Positions 16,101-25,390 of a DNA stretch of 64,000 nucleotides are shown here, piece after piece. Source of the stretch: DATDIC01 sp963777625 (GTDB lineage Bacteria > Pseudomonadota > Alphaproteobacteria > Acetobacterales > Acetobacteraceae); assembly GCA_963777625.1 (NCBI GenBank), contig CAVZRO010000035.1:251360-315359 (forward strand), given 5' to 3'. The position numbers and the translations under genes were made by a program. A model generated the notes under the pieces. It worked only from the letters and a program-made list of their open reading frames with translations. It was not told the origin of the DNA and made no database searches. Within the stretch, counting starts at the first letter, position 1. Every line of letters starts with the position of its first letter.

Positions 16101-18959
16101 TCAGGCCCGCCGTCGCGCCCGCGGCTTCTCGCTACGCTCCAGCATCGGCGCCAGGAACCGCCCGGTATAGCTGTGCGGGCTGGCGACGATGTCCTCCGGC
16201 GTCCCCTCCGCCACGATCCGCCCGCCACCGTCCCCGCCCTCCGGCCCCAGGTCCAGGATCCAGTCGGCGGTTTTGATCACCTCCAGATTATGCTCGATCA
16301 CCACCACCGTGTTGCCCTGATCGACCAGCGCGTGCAGCACCTCCAGCAACTTGCGCACATCCTCGAAATGCAACCCCGTCGTCGGCTCATCCAGGATATA
16401 CAGCGTGCGCCCGGTCGCCCGCCGCGCCAGCTCCTTGGAAAGCTTGATGCGCTGCGCCTCGCCGCCCGAAAGCGTGGTCGCCTGCTGGCCCAGCGCGATA
16501 TATCCCAGCCCGACCTGCTGCAATATCTTCAACCGGTCGCGGATGCGCGGCTGCGCGCTGAAATACGGCACCGCCTCATCCACCGTCATCGCCAGCACAT
16601 CGGCGATCGACTTGTCGCGAAACTTTATCTCCAGCGTCTCGCGATTATACCGTTTCCCCTTGCACACGTCGCAGGTCACATAAACGTCCGGCAGGAAGTG
16701 CATCTCGATCTTCAGCACGCCGTCGCCCTGGCACGCCTCGCATCGCCCGCCCTTCACATTGAAGCTGAACCGCCCCGGCTTGTAGCCGCGCGCCCGGCTG
16801 TCCGGCAGCTCGGCGAACCAGTCTCGGATCGGCGCGAACAGATCGGTGTAGGTGGCCGGATTCGACCGCGGCGTCCGCCCGATCGGCGACTGGTCGATGT
16901 CGATGATCTTGTCGAGCAGCTCCAGCCCCTCGATCCGCTCATGCGGCGCCGGCACCTGCGCCGACCCCATCAGCCGGCGAGACGCCGCGCGATACAGCGT
17001 GTCGATCACCAGAGTGGACTTCCCCCCGCCCGACACACCGGTAACGCACGTGAACGTCCCCAGCGGAAAACCCGCGGTAATGCTCTTCAGATTATTCCCG
17101 CGCGCACCCACCACCCGCACCACGCGATCCTGCTGCATCGGCCGCCGCATGGCCGGCACATCGATGCGCCGCCGACCCGACAGGTAATCCCCGGTCAGCG
17201 ATTTCGGATTGGCGGCAACTTCGGTCGGCGTGCCCTCGGCGATGACCCGACCGCCATTCACCCCCGCCGCCGGCCCCATATCCACCAGATGGTCGGCGGC
17301 CCGGATCGCGTCCTCGTCGTGCTCCACCACCAGCACCGTGTTGCCCAGGCCGCGCAGCCGCCGCAGCGTGCCCAGCAGCCGCTCGTTATCGCGCTGGTGC
17401 AGCCCGATGGACGGCTCGTCCAGCACGTACAGCACGCCGGTCAGCCCGGAGCCGATCTGGCTCGCCAGCCGGATGCGCTGGCTCTCCCCGCCGGACAGCG
17501 TGGCGGAGCCACGCGCCAGCGTCAGGTAATCCAGCCCGACATCCACCAGGAACCGCAGCCGCTCGACGATCTCCCGCAGGATGCGGCGGGCGATCTCCGC
17601 CCGCTGCGGCGTAAGTGTCGGCAGCACGGCATCGAACCACGGCAGCGCCGCGCTGATCGACAGATCCGACGCCTCCGCGATGTTCTTGCCGGCCACCCGC
17701 ACCGACAGCGCTTCCGGCTTCAGCCGCGCGCCATGGCACGTCTCGCACGGCCGCTCCGCCTGGTACCGCGCCAGCTCCTCGCGCAGCCAGACGCTGTCCG
17801 TCTCCTGGTAGCGGCGCTGCAGGTTGCGGATGACACCTTCGAACGGCTTGGTCACCGTATAGGACCGCACGCCGTCCTTGTACGCGAACGCCACCAACTC
17901 CTCGTCCGTGCCGAACAGGATCGCGTCCCGCACCTTGGTCGGCAGCTCGCGCCACGGCGTGCGCAGCGAAACCTTCAGGTGCTTCGCCAGGCTTTGCAGT
18001 GTCTGCTCGTAATAGGCAGATTGCCCGCCGGTCCATGGCGTGATCGCGCCCTCCGCCAGCGACAGCCGCTCGTCCTGCACCACCAGCTCGGAATCGAACA
18101 CGCTCTCGGTGCCCAACCCATCGCATTTCGGGCAAGCGCCATGCGGGCTATTGAAGCTGAACAGCCGCGGCTCGATCTCCTCGATGGTGAAGCCGCTTAC
18201 CGGGCAGGCGAAGCGGGAGGAAAACACCGTCCGCTCCCCGCCATCGGCATTCTCGGCATAGACCACGCCGTCCGACAGAGCGAGCGCGGTCTCGAAACTG
18301 TCGGCCAGCCGCTGCGCCAGCCCCTCGCGCACCACCACACGGTCCACCACCGCCTCGATCTCGTGCTTGACCTTGCGGTTGAGCGCCGGCACCTCGCCGA
18401 TCTCGTACAGCTTCCCGTCCACTTTCACGCGCGTGAAGCCGCGGCGCTGCAACTCCGCCAGCTCCTTCCGGTACTCGCCTTTGCGATCGCGCACCACCGG
18501 CGCCAGCAGCAGCAGCCGCGTGCCCTCCGGCATCGCCATCACCCGATCGACCATCTGGCTGACGGTCTGCGCCTCGATCGGCAGCCCCGTCGCCGGCGAA
18601 TAGGGCACGCCGACCCGCGCCCACAGCAGCCGCATGTAATCGTGGATCTCGGTGACGGTGCCGACCGTGGAGCGCGGATTCCGGCTGGTCGTCTTCTGGT
18701 CGATCGAAATCGCCGGCGACAGCCCGTCGATGCTGTCCACGTCCGGCTTGCCCATCAGCTCCAGGAACTGCCGGGCGTACGCCGACAGGCTTTCGACATA
18801 GCGGCGCTGACCCTCGGCATAGATCGTGTCGAACGCCAGCGACGACTTGCCCGAGCCGGACAGCCCGGTGATCACCGTCAACGAATCGCGCGGAATCACC
18901 ACATCCACGTTCTTCAGGTTGTGCTCGCGCGCGCCGCGCACATGAATGCTGCCCGTCAT
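16101..18959 (-). CDS. uvrA: UvrABC excision nuclease subunit A
   Basis: 952 residues, full length. UvrA recognises bulky DNA lesions and loads UvrB. It has two ABC ATPase units: Walker A GLSGSGKSSLAFDT (residues 32-45) and GVSGGGKSTLVIDT (second half), and two signature motifs, LSGGESQRIRLASQIG and LSGGEAQRIKLSKELA. Zinc modules show as CPVSG...CPKCDGLG and CEACQGDG...CDVCKGKRYN. LDEPSIGLHQRDN and LDEPTTGLHFEDV are the two Walker B regions. A LexA-type box lies 40 bases upstream, shared with the divergent ssb gene. Confidence 0.98.
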   Translation of the reverse strand: MTGSIHVRGAREHNLKNVDVVIPRDSLTVITGLSGSGKSSLAFDTIYAEGQRRYVESLSAYARQFLELMGKPDVDSIDGLSPAISIDQKTTSRNPRSTVGTVTEIHDYMRLLWARVGVPYSPATGLPIEAQTVSQMVDRVMAMPEGTRLLLLAPVVRDRKGEYRKELAELQRRGFTRVKVDGKLYEIGEVPALNRKVKHEIEAVVDRVVVREGLAQRLADSFETALALSDGVVYAENADGGERTVFSSRFACPVSGFTIEEIEPRLFSFNSPHGACPKCDGLGTESVFDSELVVQDERLSLAEGAITPWTGGQSAYYEQTLQSLAKHLKVSLRTPWRELPTKVRDAILFGTDEELVAFAYKDGVRSYTVTKPFEGVIRNLQRRYQETDSVWLREELARYQAERPCETCHGARLKPEALSVRVAGKNIAEASDLSISAALPWFDAVLPTLTPQRAEIARRILREIVERLRFLVDVGLDYLTLARGSATLSGGESQRIRLASQIGSGLTGVLYVLDEPSIGLHQRDNERLLGTLRRLRGLGNTVLVVEHDEDAIRAADHLVDMGPAAGVNGGRVIAEGTPTEVAANPKSLTGDYLSGRRRIDVPAMRRPMQQDRVVRVVGARGNNLKSITAGFPLGTFTCVTGVSGGGKSTLVIDTLYRAASRRLMGSAQVPAPHERIEGLELLDKIIDIDQSPIGRTPRSNPATYTDLFAPIRDWFAELPDSRARGYKPGRFSFNVKGGRCEACQGDGVLKIEMHFLPDVYVTCDVCKGKRYNRETLEIKFRDKSIADVLAMTVDEAVPYFSAQPRIRDRLKILQQVGLGYIALGQQATTLSGGEAQRIKLSKELARRATGRTLYILDEPTTGLHFEDVRKLLEVLHALVDQGNTVVVIEHNLEVIKTADWILDLGPEGGDGGGRIVAEGTPEDIVASPHSYTGRFLAPMLERSEKPRARRRA

Positions 18960-18998
18960 GGTGACTGCGCCATGTGGAGTCTGGTCCCCGATCTATTT

Positions 18999-19013
18999 GT
19001 TCGCGGGATGTTC
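18999..19013. promoter_or_regulatory. LexA (SOS) box between uvrA and ssb
   Basis: GTTC, seven bases (GCGGGAT), GTTC: an exact match to the alphaproteobacterial LexA operator GTTC-N7-GTTC. It sits 40 bases before the uvrA start and 127 bases before the ssb start, in the 181-base divergent region, so it can serve both. Assignment of LexA rests on the known consensus. Confidence 0.8.
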
Positions 19014-19140
19014 TGGTCTATATGGCAGGTTCGCGGCTTGCTTGGAAGCCCGTTAATCAATGGCCCCGTAGCGTGGGATTGGCTAGGGTCGATCGGGCGG
19101 CCCAAGGGATGTACCGCGACCGCAATTGAGGATCGAGCGA

Positions 19141-19641
19141 TGGCAGGCAGCGTGAACAAGGTGACCCTGGTGGGCAATCTCGGGAAGGACCCGGAGGTGC
19201 GCACCACCCAGGACGGCACAAAGATCGTCAACCTGAACCTCGCGACCAGCGAGAGCTGGACCGACCGCGGCAGCGGCGAACGCAAGGAACGCACGGAATG
19301 GCACCGGGTCGTCATCTTCAACGACCGGATCGCCGATGTGGCCGAGCAATTCCTGCGCAAGGGCCGCAAAGTCTATGTCGAGGGCGCCTTGCAGACCCGC
19401 AAATGGACCGACCAGTCCGGCCAGGAGCGATACATCGACGGAAGTCGTGATCAGCCGCTTCAAAGGTGAACTGGTGCTGCTGGACAGCAACCGGGGCGAG
19501 GAAGGCGGCACGGAGCCGAGCAGCGGCTTCAGCCGCGACCGCCCGCCCGCATCGCGCCCGACGACGGGGGCCGCGCCAAAATCCGGCCCCTCCTGGGACG
19601 CCCCCAAGGGCGGTGACCTGGACGACGAAATCCCGTTCTGA
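19141..19641 (+). CDS. ssb: Single-stranded DNA-binding protein (single-base frameshift)
   Basis: SSB coats single-stranded DNA during replication and repair. The first frame carries the OB fold: MAGSVNKVTLVGNLGKDPEV, NLNLATSESW, EWHRVVIFNDRIADVAEQFL and KGRKVYVEGALQTRKW. The expected EVVISRFKGELVLLD and a Gly/Pro/Ser-rich tail ending in the conserved acidic DLDDEIPF tip are in the next frame. Removing one base in the TACATCGACGG stretch near 19435 gives a normal protein of about 166 residues. Because ssb is essential in most bacteria, this shift is most likely a sequence error. It is divergent from uvrA across the SOS box. Confidence 0.93.
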
Positions 19642-19893
19642 CCAACCTAATGCCGACGAATCCAACGGCCGGGCGTGACCGACCTCGTCGTCAGGCGGGC
19701 TTGCAGGTTGTCCCGGCCATCAACGTATTCTGCCGCGAGTTCAAACAGAGATGGTCGGCGCAGCCCATCCATAGCGGGATTCGCGCCATTCGGATCAGTC
19801 AGCGTTCGCGAAGCGTTACGCGGCGCTTGCCTCCGGCTGCCTGACCTTTACGGTGCAGTATCAGTAAAAAGACAATTCAGGAGGATTGCCGCG

Positions 19894-20567
19894 ATGATTG
19901 TATCCGGGAATGCACGTGGTTGGCGGACAGCCTTCTCGTCGCCGCCAGCCCGCTCCTGCTGCTGGCCGGATGCGCGCAGACTCCGATGGGCCCCACGGTG
20001 CAGGTCATGCCCGGCCCCGGCAAGTCGCTGGAAGCGTTCTCCTACGACCAGGCCGGCTGCAAGCAGTTCGCCGAACAGGCCGTCGCCGGCCAGGCGCAGA
20101 ATGCGAATATCCGCGGCGTGGCGGCCGGCGCGATCACCACGGCGCTGGGAGCCGGGCTGGGTGGCGCGATCGGCGGCGGACGTGGCGCGGGCATCGGCGC
20201 AGCCGGTGGCGCACTTGGTGGCGGCGCGATCGGTGCCAGCGGCAGCGCGTCCGCGCAGGGCGGCATCCAGCAGCAATACGACAACGCCTTCTCCCAGTGC
20301 ATGTACACCAAGGGCAACATGGTGCCCGGCTATGCGCCGATGATGATGCAGTCGCCTCCCCCGCCCGGTCCGGTCGGCTATGACCCGAACCTGACCCGGG
20401 CGGTGCAGGTGCAACTCTACCGGCTCGGATATCTCCCCACTGCACCGGACGGCGTTTTCGGTCCGCGCACCAGCTCCGCTATCAGTTCGTATGAGCAGGC
20501 GTCCGGACTGCCCGTCGATGGCGTGCCCTCTGCGCCATTGCTGGGCAGGTTACAGGCGACACGATAA
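19894..20567 (+). CDS. Glycine-zipper lipoprotein with peptidoglycan-binding domain (5' frameshift)
   Basis: The best start is ATG 19894, nine bases after AGGAGG, reading MIVSGNARGWRTAF. One base change near 19930 joins it to LLVAASPLLLLAGCAQTP, which has a lipobox (LAGC). After that come a glycine-zipper membrane region (AGAITTALGAGLGGAIGGGR) and a C-terminal peptidoglycan-binding-like module (LTRAVQVQLYRLGYLPTAPD, GVFGPRTSSAISSYEQASGL). The protein should be anchored in the envelope and touch the cell wall. The annotated TTG at 19920 is probably an artefact of the shift. Confidence 0.8.
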
Positions 20568-20593
20568 CCACCCGGCCGTCCTGCCCCACCAAC

Positions 20594-20662
20594 CGTCATG
20601 CCCGGGCCTCCTCCGCGTCATGCCCGGGCTTGTCCAGGCTTGTCCCGGGCACCCACGTCTTC
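20594..20662. repeat. Intergenic palindromic repeat, second cluster (CATGCCCGGG type)
   Basis: GTCATGCCCGGGCC, then a full unit CGTCATGCCCGGGCTTGTCC with its inverted CTTGTCCCGGGCACCCACGTC. It is the same family as 8267-8340, with C in place of G at one stem pair and the compensating change on the other side, so the hairpin is preserved. Confidence 0.6.
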
Positions 20663-20699
20663 TGACCATCAAAGCCACCCGTCCGCACAAGATCCCCAA

Positions 20700-21347
20700 T
20701 CACCTCACCGACGGACACCACCCAACCGCCATCGCCACCGCCGCCTGGCACGGCTCGATCACCGGCACGCCCACCGCGTCCTCCACCGCCGCGCGGTGGT
20801 GCGCCATGCCGGTGCACCCCAGGATCACCGCTTCCGCGCCGCCTCGCACGCAGGCCCGCCCGGCCTCGATCAGCCGGCCCCGCGCCGCATCCGGCTCCAG
20901 CAGCGTGTCCATGCTGACATTCAGCGCCACCTCCGCCGCCAGCCGCGACTCCAGCCCGATTGCCCGCAGCGCCGCCAGATGCCGCGCCTTGGACGCATCG
21001 ACGATCGCCACCACCCCGAACCGCGCCGCCCGCGCGACCGCCGTCGCCACCGCCGCGCGGAACACGCCCAGCACCGGCCGCCGCGTCACCGCCCGCGCCG
21101 CCTCTATCCCCGGGTCCGACGCGCAGGCGATCACGTACACATCCGCCGCTTCCCGCTCGATACACCGGCAGATCGGCTCCACCGCCGCGTGCCAGTCCCG
21201 CCACGAATAGATTGCCGTCGGACCGTCAGCCAGCGACACCACCTCGATCGCCGGCCCATCGGCAAAGCGCAGCGGCGCGATCGCCGCCTCGATGCCGGCC
21301 CCGCAGGCAAGCGAGCTATTCGGATTGATCACCAGCACCCGGGCCAT
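20700..21347 (-). CDS. Asp/Glu/hydantoin racemase-family protein
   Basis: 215 residues with the pseudo-symmetric racemase fold. ARVLVINPNSSLACGAG is the typical N-terminus. The two catalytic cysteines fit VIACASDPGIEAAR (near residue 75) and VILGCTGMAHHRA (near 175). RPVLGVFRAAVATAVARA lies between. The family interconverts stereoisomers of amino acids or hydantoins, or cleaves malonates; the exact substrate is not evident. The gene stands alone between a repeat cluster and a 470-base stretch without genes. Confidence 0.85.
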   Translation of the reverse strand: MARVLVINPNSSLACGAGIEAAIAPLRFADGPAIEVVSLADGPTAIYSWRDWHAAVEPICRCIEREAADVYVIACASDPGIEAARAVTRRPVLGVFRAAVATAVARAARFGVVAIVDASKARHLAALRAIGLESRLAAEVALNVSMDTLLEPDAARGRLIEAGRACVRGGAEAVILGCTGMAHHRAAVEDAVGVPVIEPCQAAVAMAVGWCPSVR

Positions 21348-21817
21348 TGGTCCCCCATTCTATCGACAGATTTGCAGCGTATTTTCAGTCCGGCAAAGCC
21401 AGAATGTAGTCCCTGAGCTAGGCACGTGCCCGGCTTTATCAGCGCCAGTCTGAGTAAGCGGTCCATCGAAGAAAAAAATCGAATTCCTTGTCCTGACACG
21501 CTGGCATTCCATCGAGAGTCTTGCACGGCCGACATCGGTTCGTTAGCCCAGTACCGGCAGCAAGCCCCACGTCAGTAGACGGTGATGGCGTTCCCCTGTC
21601 TCGGGGTGACGCCGGACGACGGGCGCAGGCGCGTCGGCGCCCGGTTCCATGTCGCCTCGACATTCCGCAGCGGATCGCACGTCCCGAAGATACGCGACAG
21701 TGCTTCAGCGGGCACGAAGGACGCCTGACGGCCGCACATTGGCGGCAGCACGCCCGCGCCCTGACAACCGCCCCGGGTCGGCATGGGTTATCGGGTGCCA
21801 CGAGCCGGAGTCAGGAC
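21348..21817. other. Gene-poor stretch
   Basis: About 470 bases between divergent genes. Reading frames here have Cys/Arg-rich, low-complexity translations without ribosome-binding sites. I see no RNA gene, repeat family member or convincing promoter. Confidence 0.5.
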
Positions 21818-22027
21818 ATGCCGATGCCGCGATCCATGAGCAAGCAGGAAGAACCCGAGACAGACGACTTGCCCACCGAGGCAGAACAGGCCCTGTTCCT
21901 CATTGCAGAACTTGGGGCGCTCATGAAGCGCACCCAGATCGCGGACTGGCCCAAGCGTCAATCCGAGCTGTTTCGTCGCCGCCTGATCGAGATCACGCGG
22001 AAAGCCGCTCGGCATTTTGATGATTGA
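21818..22027 (+). CDS. Small acidic/basic hypothetical protein
   Basis: 69 residues from the ATG after TCAGGAC. The N-terminus is polar and acidic (QEEPETDDLPTEAEQ), followed by a helical segment LFLIAELGALMKRTQIADWP and a basic helix LFRRRLIEITRKAARHFDD. No cysteines or membrane segment. It may be a small regulatory or DNA-associated protein, but I recognise no family. Confidence 0.5.
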   Translation: MPMPRSMSKQEEPETDDLPTEAEQALFLIAELGALMKRTQIADWPKRQSELFRRRLIEITRKAARHFDD

Positions 22028-22111
22028 CAAGCGGTTGTAATCTGTTAACGAACTTGCACTTCATCCACATTCTAAGTTACGTTTTCCGAACCGTCTTATG
22101 GGGGAAACGTA

Positions 22112-22750
22112 ATGTCATTCAGGCAGATTGTCATGTCGCTCGCAGCTTTGGCAGCAGTCGGCAGCCAGGCCGATGCTGCGGTTGTCAGGAACAGCCAGGA
22201 TGTTTTTGCCGCGGGTGACTTTGCTTTCGGCGCGTATGATGACAACTACATGCCGACATTTGACCCATCGCTCGGAACGCTAACGGCCGTTCGGGTGCAT
22301 TTGGCTGGAGTGCTGGAGTGGGGAGAACCGCTCATCGCAGAGACCGAATCGCCTGGTCCAGGCACGTATGAAACAATCAGTTCCATCTTCATATTCGGCA
22401 ATGACGCTACTTGGGAGATCGATGGACCAACTGAGTTCCACAATTTTACTTACCTGATAGAAGGGGTCTCACAACAGGTGGCGATTCAGGGGTCGTTTTT
22501 CGATGATCCCAGCCTATTCCAGGACCCGTCCAACCCGGAAGATTTAGTGGTAAACCCTTTCGCGGCGGCGTTTTGCGCGGGCAACTGCATTGAGGATTTC
22601 TCGGATGATTCAGGCGGCTTTTTCTCCGGGACATTGCGGACAACGTTTATCTATACGCCGGCATTCCCGGCTCCTGAGCCGTCATCTCTCATGATGTTTC
22701 TGACCGGTGCGGCGTTGCTGGGCTGCGCGGCGCGTCGCCGAGCAGCCTGA
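22112..22750 (+). CDS. PEP-CTERM-anchored secreted protein
   Basis: 212 residues. An N-terminal signal peptide (MSFRQIVMSLAALAAVGSQA) and a C-terminal sorting tail (PEPSSLMMFLTGAALLGCAA followed by RRRAA) mark a PEP-CTERM protein processed by an exosortase. The middle is a beta-rich, acidic domain with FNFTYLIEGVSQQV-like strands, reminiscent of choice-anchor domains. GGGGGAAACGTA precedes the ATG. No exosortase gene is in the window. The gene is more AT-rich than its neighbours, which hints at accessory origin. Confidence 0.82.
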   Translation: MSFRQIVMSLAALAAVGSQADAAVVRNSQDVFAAGDFAFGAYDDNYMPTFDPSLGTLTAVRVHLAGVLEWGEPLIAETESPGPGTYETISSIFIFGNDATWEIDGPTEFHNFTYLIEGVSQQVAIQGSFFDDPSLFQDPSNPEDLVVNPFAAAFCAGNCIEDFSDDSGGFFSGTLRTTFIYTPAFPAPEPSSLMMFLTGAALLGCAARRRAA

Positions 22751-22787
22751 ATTCAATCCTGGCGAAAATCTCTTGTAGGGAGGAAGC

Positions 22788-23348
22788 ATGACCGAGTTTA
22801 CCCCGCGACGAGACATTCAAGCTATCTCCCACATCAACGTCGTCGTGGACGATATCGAGGTCGCCACCGAGTTCTACCGCACCGTGCTCGGGTTCGAGCC
22901 GGCCGCCAACGCCGACGGTCCCATGGATTACCCGAGTGTAGATCTGGCCTCCTTCGCCCGCGATGCCGGATTTGAGGATGGCCGGGTCAGCCTGCACGTC
23001 CGCTTTCTTAAGCATCCCGAGATGGGTGTTTATTTGGAACTGTTCACCTATCATCACCCCAAGGGTGACCAAACCATCCACCGCAGAGGGACGAACGATC
23101 TGGGTGGCATTCGCCACGTGGCGGTCGAAGTGCCGGATGCAGTGGCGGCCCACGCGTTCATCCGTCTTCAGCAACAGACATACGGCAAACGCGGCCTCGA
23201 CATCGACATCCTGGGCCAAGACCACATTCCCGAGGAACTCACGCCGTTTCCCTATAAGTTCTTCTACTGGATCGATCCCTGGGGCGTGCAGTGGGAGATG
23301 GAGCAAGGCCGCCCGGTCGGCCGCGCGGTGAACGGGATCGTGGGCTGA
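22788..23348 (+). CDS. VOC-family (glyoxalase-like) protein
   Basis: 186 residues. The vicinal-oxygen-chelate fold shows as two beta-alpha-beta halves: AISHINVVVDDIEVATEFYR with TVLGFEP, and IRHVAVEVPDAVAAHAFIRL. Likely metal ligands are His in SHINVVV, Glu in YLELFTYHHP, His in IRHVAVEV and Glu near the end (WGVQWEMEQ). The end, YKFFYWIDPWGVQWEM, is typical of the family. A GGGAGGAAGC ribosome-binding site precedes the ATG. The substrate is unknown. Confidence 0.88.
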   Translation: MTEFTPRRDIQAISHINVVVDDIEVATEFYRTVLGFEPAANADGPMDYPSVDLASFARDAGFEDGRVSLHVRFLKHPEMGVYLELFTYHHPKGDQTIHRRGTNDLGGIRHVAVEVPDAVAAHAFIRLQQQTYGKRGLDIDILGQDHIPEELTPFPYKFFYWIDPWGVQWEMEQGRPVGRAVNGIVG

Positions 23349-23640
23349 GCCGAGCCCGGACTCCGGCGGCGTTCACCAGTTGCGAACGGCGAGAACAACT
23401 CCACAGATGTTTTTGACCGGCGCCGTAACGGTTCCCGGTGTCAAAACTCCACGCCGCCTCGGTCTGGAGGCAGGGTAGGTTTCCTCCGAGCGTTGGGGGG
23501 AGCGGACAAAGAGGGCTGCTCGCACAGAGGTCCGCTCTGCGCCAATTTCGGTCATTACGTGATTACTTTGCCGCTCTCCAAAGCGGACGAAGAGCCGTTC
23601 GGTCTACTGTCTGTAAGCAGGGAAGGGATGGCAGATGTAG

Positions 23641-25326
23641 TTAGATAAGTTGGCCGTAGTAGGGGCGGATTAGATCGGATACGCGCTCGTAGTCCTCCTC
23701 ACGCAGCACCTGGTGACTGCGCTTTCCAACCTCCACCGCGTCGACCTCTGAGGCTGCCACGCCGAACAACTGCTCGCTCGCGATTATGACCTGGCTATCC
23801 GCTGGCTTCTCATCGAGGATGAAACGCATCATGCGTGGCATGTTGGTGGTGTCCTGCCCCTGCTGGTTAGGCGCGTCGATGACAATTGGGCAGAATGTCG
23901 ATGAGGAATATTTCCGGGCGGTTTGCAAGAACGCATAATAGTAAATCAGCAGTCCGCGCGGGCCTTCGCTTCCCCGCCGCAGGCTGACTGAAGATAATTG
24001 TGCTCCGCGCGTCTCTTCGAGGCGAACACCAAGATCAAATGCAAACTTCTCAAGCCGCTCATAGAAGAACTCTCGAATCTCCGCCGAGCGATTACGGCTC
24101 ACGGCAGCAGACATCTGTTCATCTTCGGCGTCCTCGAGTTGACGCTTCTCCCCGATGGCCGTGTCGGTGTCGGCTATGCGCTGGCGAATGATGCGAGCGG
24201 CTTCATTGCGGCCTTCCGCGGCAACCACGTCCCGGAACGAAAGGTCTGCTTTGCGCACGCCGAGTATGTGGTTGATGGCGGTGATGCGGTCGGACAGCTT
24301 ATCGATATTCGCCCGTTCGGCGTTGGCCATTTCCTCAAGCTCATGGAGCTTGCCCGTCGCGATGACGAGGGCATTGTAGAGCCCGTCTGTATCTTCAATG
24401 AGTGCGAATTGCTCAGTGATCGAGTTGTCATAGTGCTGGCCGCAGGTCGGGCAGGCGATCTCCGACGGCCGCTCGAGCGCCTCGGCGAAAGCCGCGTCCA
24501 TCTCGGCGAGCGCTGTTTTCACAAGATCGCGCTGCTCTATCCATAGCCGACGCTCGTCTGCGATTTGGACAAGACGTTGACGATAGTGGATTTGCTCGTT
24601 GTGTAGCCGGTCGCTCTCTTCAAGGAGGTTGCTGCTTTCTTGTTTGAAGTCCTGAAGGTCGTAGGACAGCACTATGTCGGTGACGAGGGTTTGCATGCCT
24701 CGCAGCGTCTGGTCGAGGATCCCTCTCTCTGCCTCTATCTTCTTTCGTTCGCTACGAAGAAGAGCTTGCCGGGCCTTCGCTTCATAATAAGAATTGGGCC
24801 TCAAGCCTGAATGATAGTCGGCAAGAATGCGTTTGGAATCGGGCAGGTGCATGCGAGTGAACGAATCCCATGGCTTCGTCCAGCTTTGATCCTGGTCAAT
24901 ATAAAATGGCGCGAAAATGTAGGCAGGCGGAGGGGTGACGACGTCGTCATCATGCCCGCTCATCACGAGCTGGAAGTCGAACAGCTTCGCGAGGAATGGA
25001 GACAGCTCGCGTGTGACCGCGGCAGTGCGCATGAGAAGCTGCTGCTTTTCGTCGAAAACAGCATAACTGCCGCCGGTCTTCAGGATCGCGTACTGCTTGC
25101 CGTCTACGGTGAACTCAACCACTGAGGAAACTTGGGCGGAACGCCACGAGCTATCAACACGGTGCGGCTCAGCTCCGAAGGTCTCATACAGGCTCTTTAC
25201 GACGGCGGACTTCCCGAATCCGTTCCCCGACTGAATGACGGTCGGGAGCGAGCTGAAGCGCATGCTGAGTCCCCGGCGCTCGTGCTGGGACAATAGGTAG
25301 AGATTTGAGAATTGCAGCATGCGCAC
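23641..25326 (-). CDS. SMC/Rad50-like ATPase with zinc hook, probable defence component
   Basis: 561 residues. The N-terminal half carries a Walker A loop SGNGFGKSAVVKSL (residues 33-46). A coiled coil (about 180-290 and 310-425) is interrupted by a Rad50-like CPTCGQHYDNS hook (292-302). The C-terminal half has a signature-like SLRRGSEGPRGLLIYY (448-463) and a Walker B FCPIVIDAPNQQGQD (478-492). The start is GTG (25326) or ATG (25320). It follows the nuclease gene by 64 bases on the same strand. The combination resembles the ATPase of Lamassu-like or ABC-three-component antiphage systems, which sense foreign DNA ends and release a nuclease. Assignment to one named type is not possible from sequence alone. 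About 290 bases beyond its stop hold no gene. Confidence 0.82.
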   Translation of the reverse strand: MRMLQFSNLYLLSQHERRGLSMRFSSLPTVIQSGNGFGKSAVVKSLYETFGAEPHRVDSSWRSAQVSSVVEFTVDGKQYAILKTGGSYAVFDEKQQLLMRTAAVTRELSPFLAKLFDFQLVMSGHDDDVVTPPPAYIFAPFYIDQDQSWTKPWDSFTRMHLPDSKRILADYHSGLRPNSYYEAKARQALLRSERKKIEAERGILDQTLRGMQTLVTDIVLSYDLQDFKQESSNLLEESDRLHNEQIHYRQRLVQIADERRLWIEQRDLVKTALAEMDAAFAEALERPSEIACPTCGQHYDNSITEQFALIEDTDGLYNALVIATGKLHELEEMANAERANIDKLSDRITAINHILGVRKADLSFRDVVAAEGRNEAARIIRQRIADTDTAIGEKRQLEDAEDEQMSAAVSRNRSAEIREFFYERLEKFAFDLGVRLEETRGAQLSSVSLRRGSEGPRGLLIYYYAFLQTARKYSSSTFCPIVIDAPNQQGQDTTNMPRMMRFILDEKPADSQVIIASEQLFGVAASEVDAVEVGKRSHQVLREEDYERVSDLIRPYYGQLI

Positions 25327-25390
25327 GGTTCGTCCCCCTCATGCTGGTCAGCAAGCGGCGCAAGCCAATGACATTCGGTCGGTTCATGTC

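Noticed and set aside
15888..19469. 1193-codon open frame on the plus strand
   Set aside because: It runs antisense through the whole of uvrA and only becomes coding at ssb; GC-rich uvrA codon bias keeps the opposite strand open.
25184..25387. 67-codon frame between nuclease and ATPase as a LmuC-like third gene
   Set aside because: It mostly overlaps the ATPase gene in another frame and its translation is Arg/Pro-rich without helix pattern; a real LmuC would be larger and separate.
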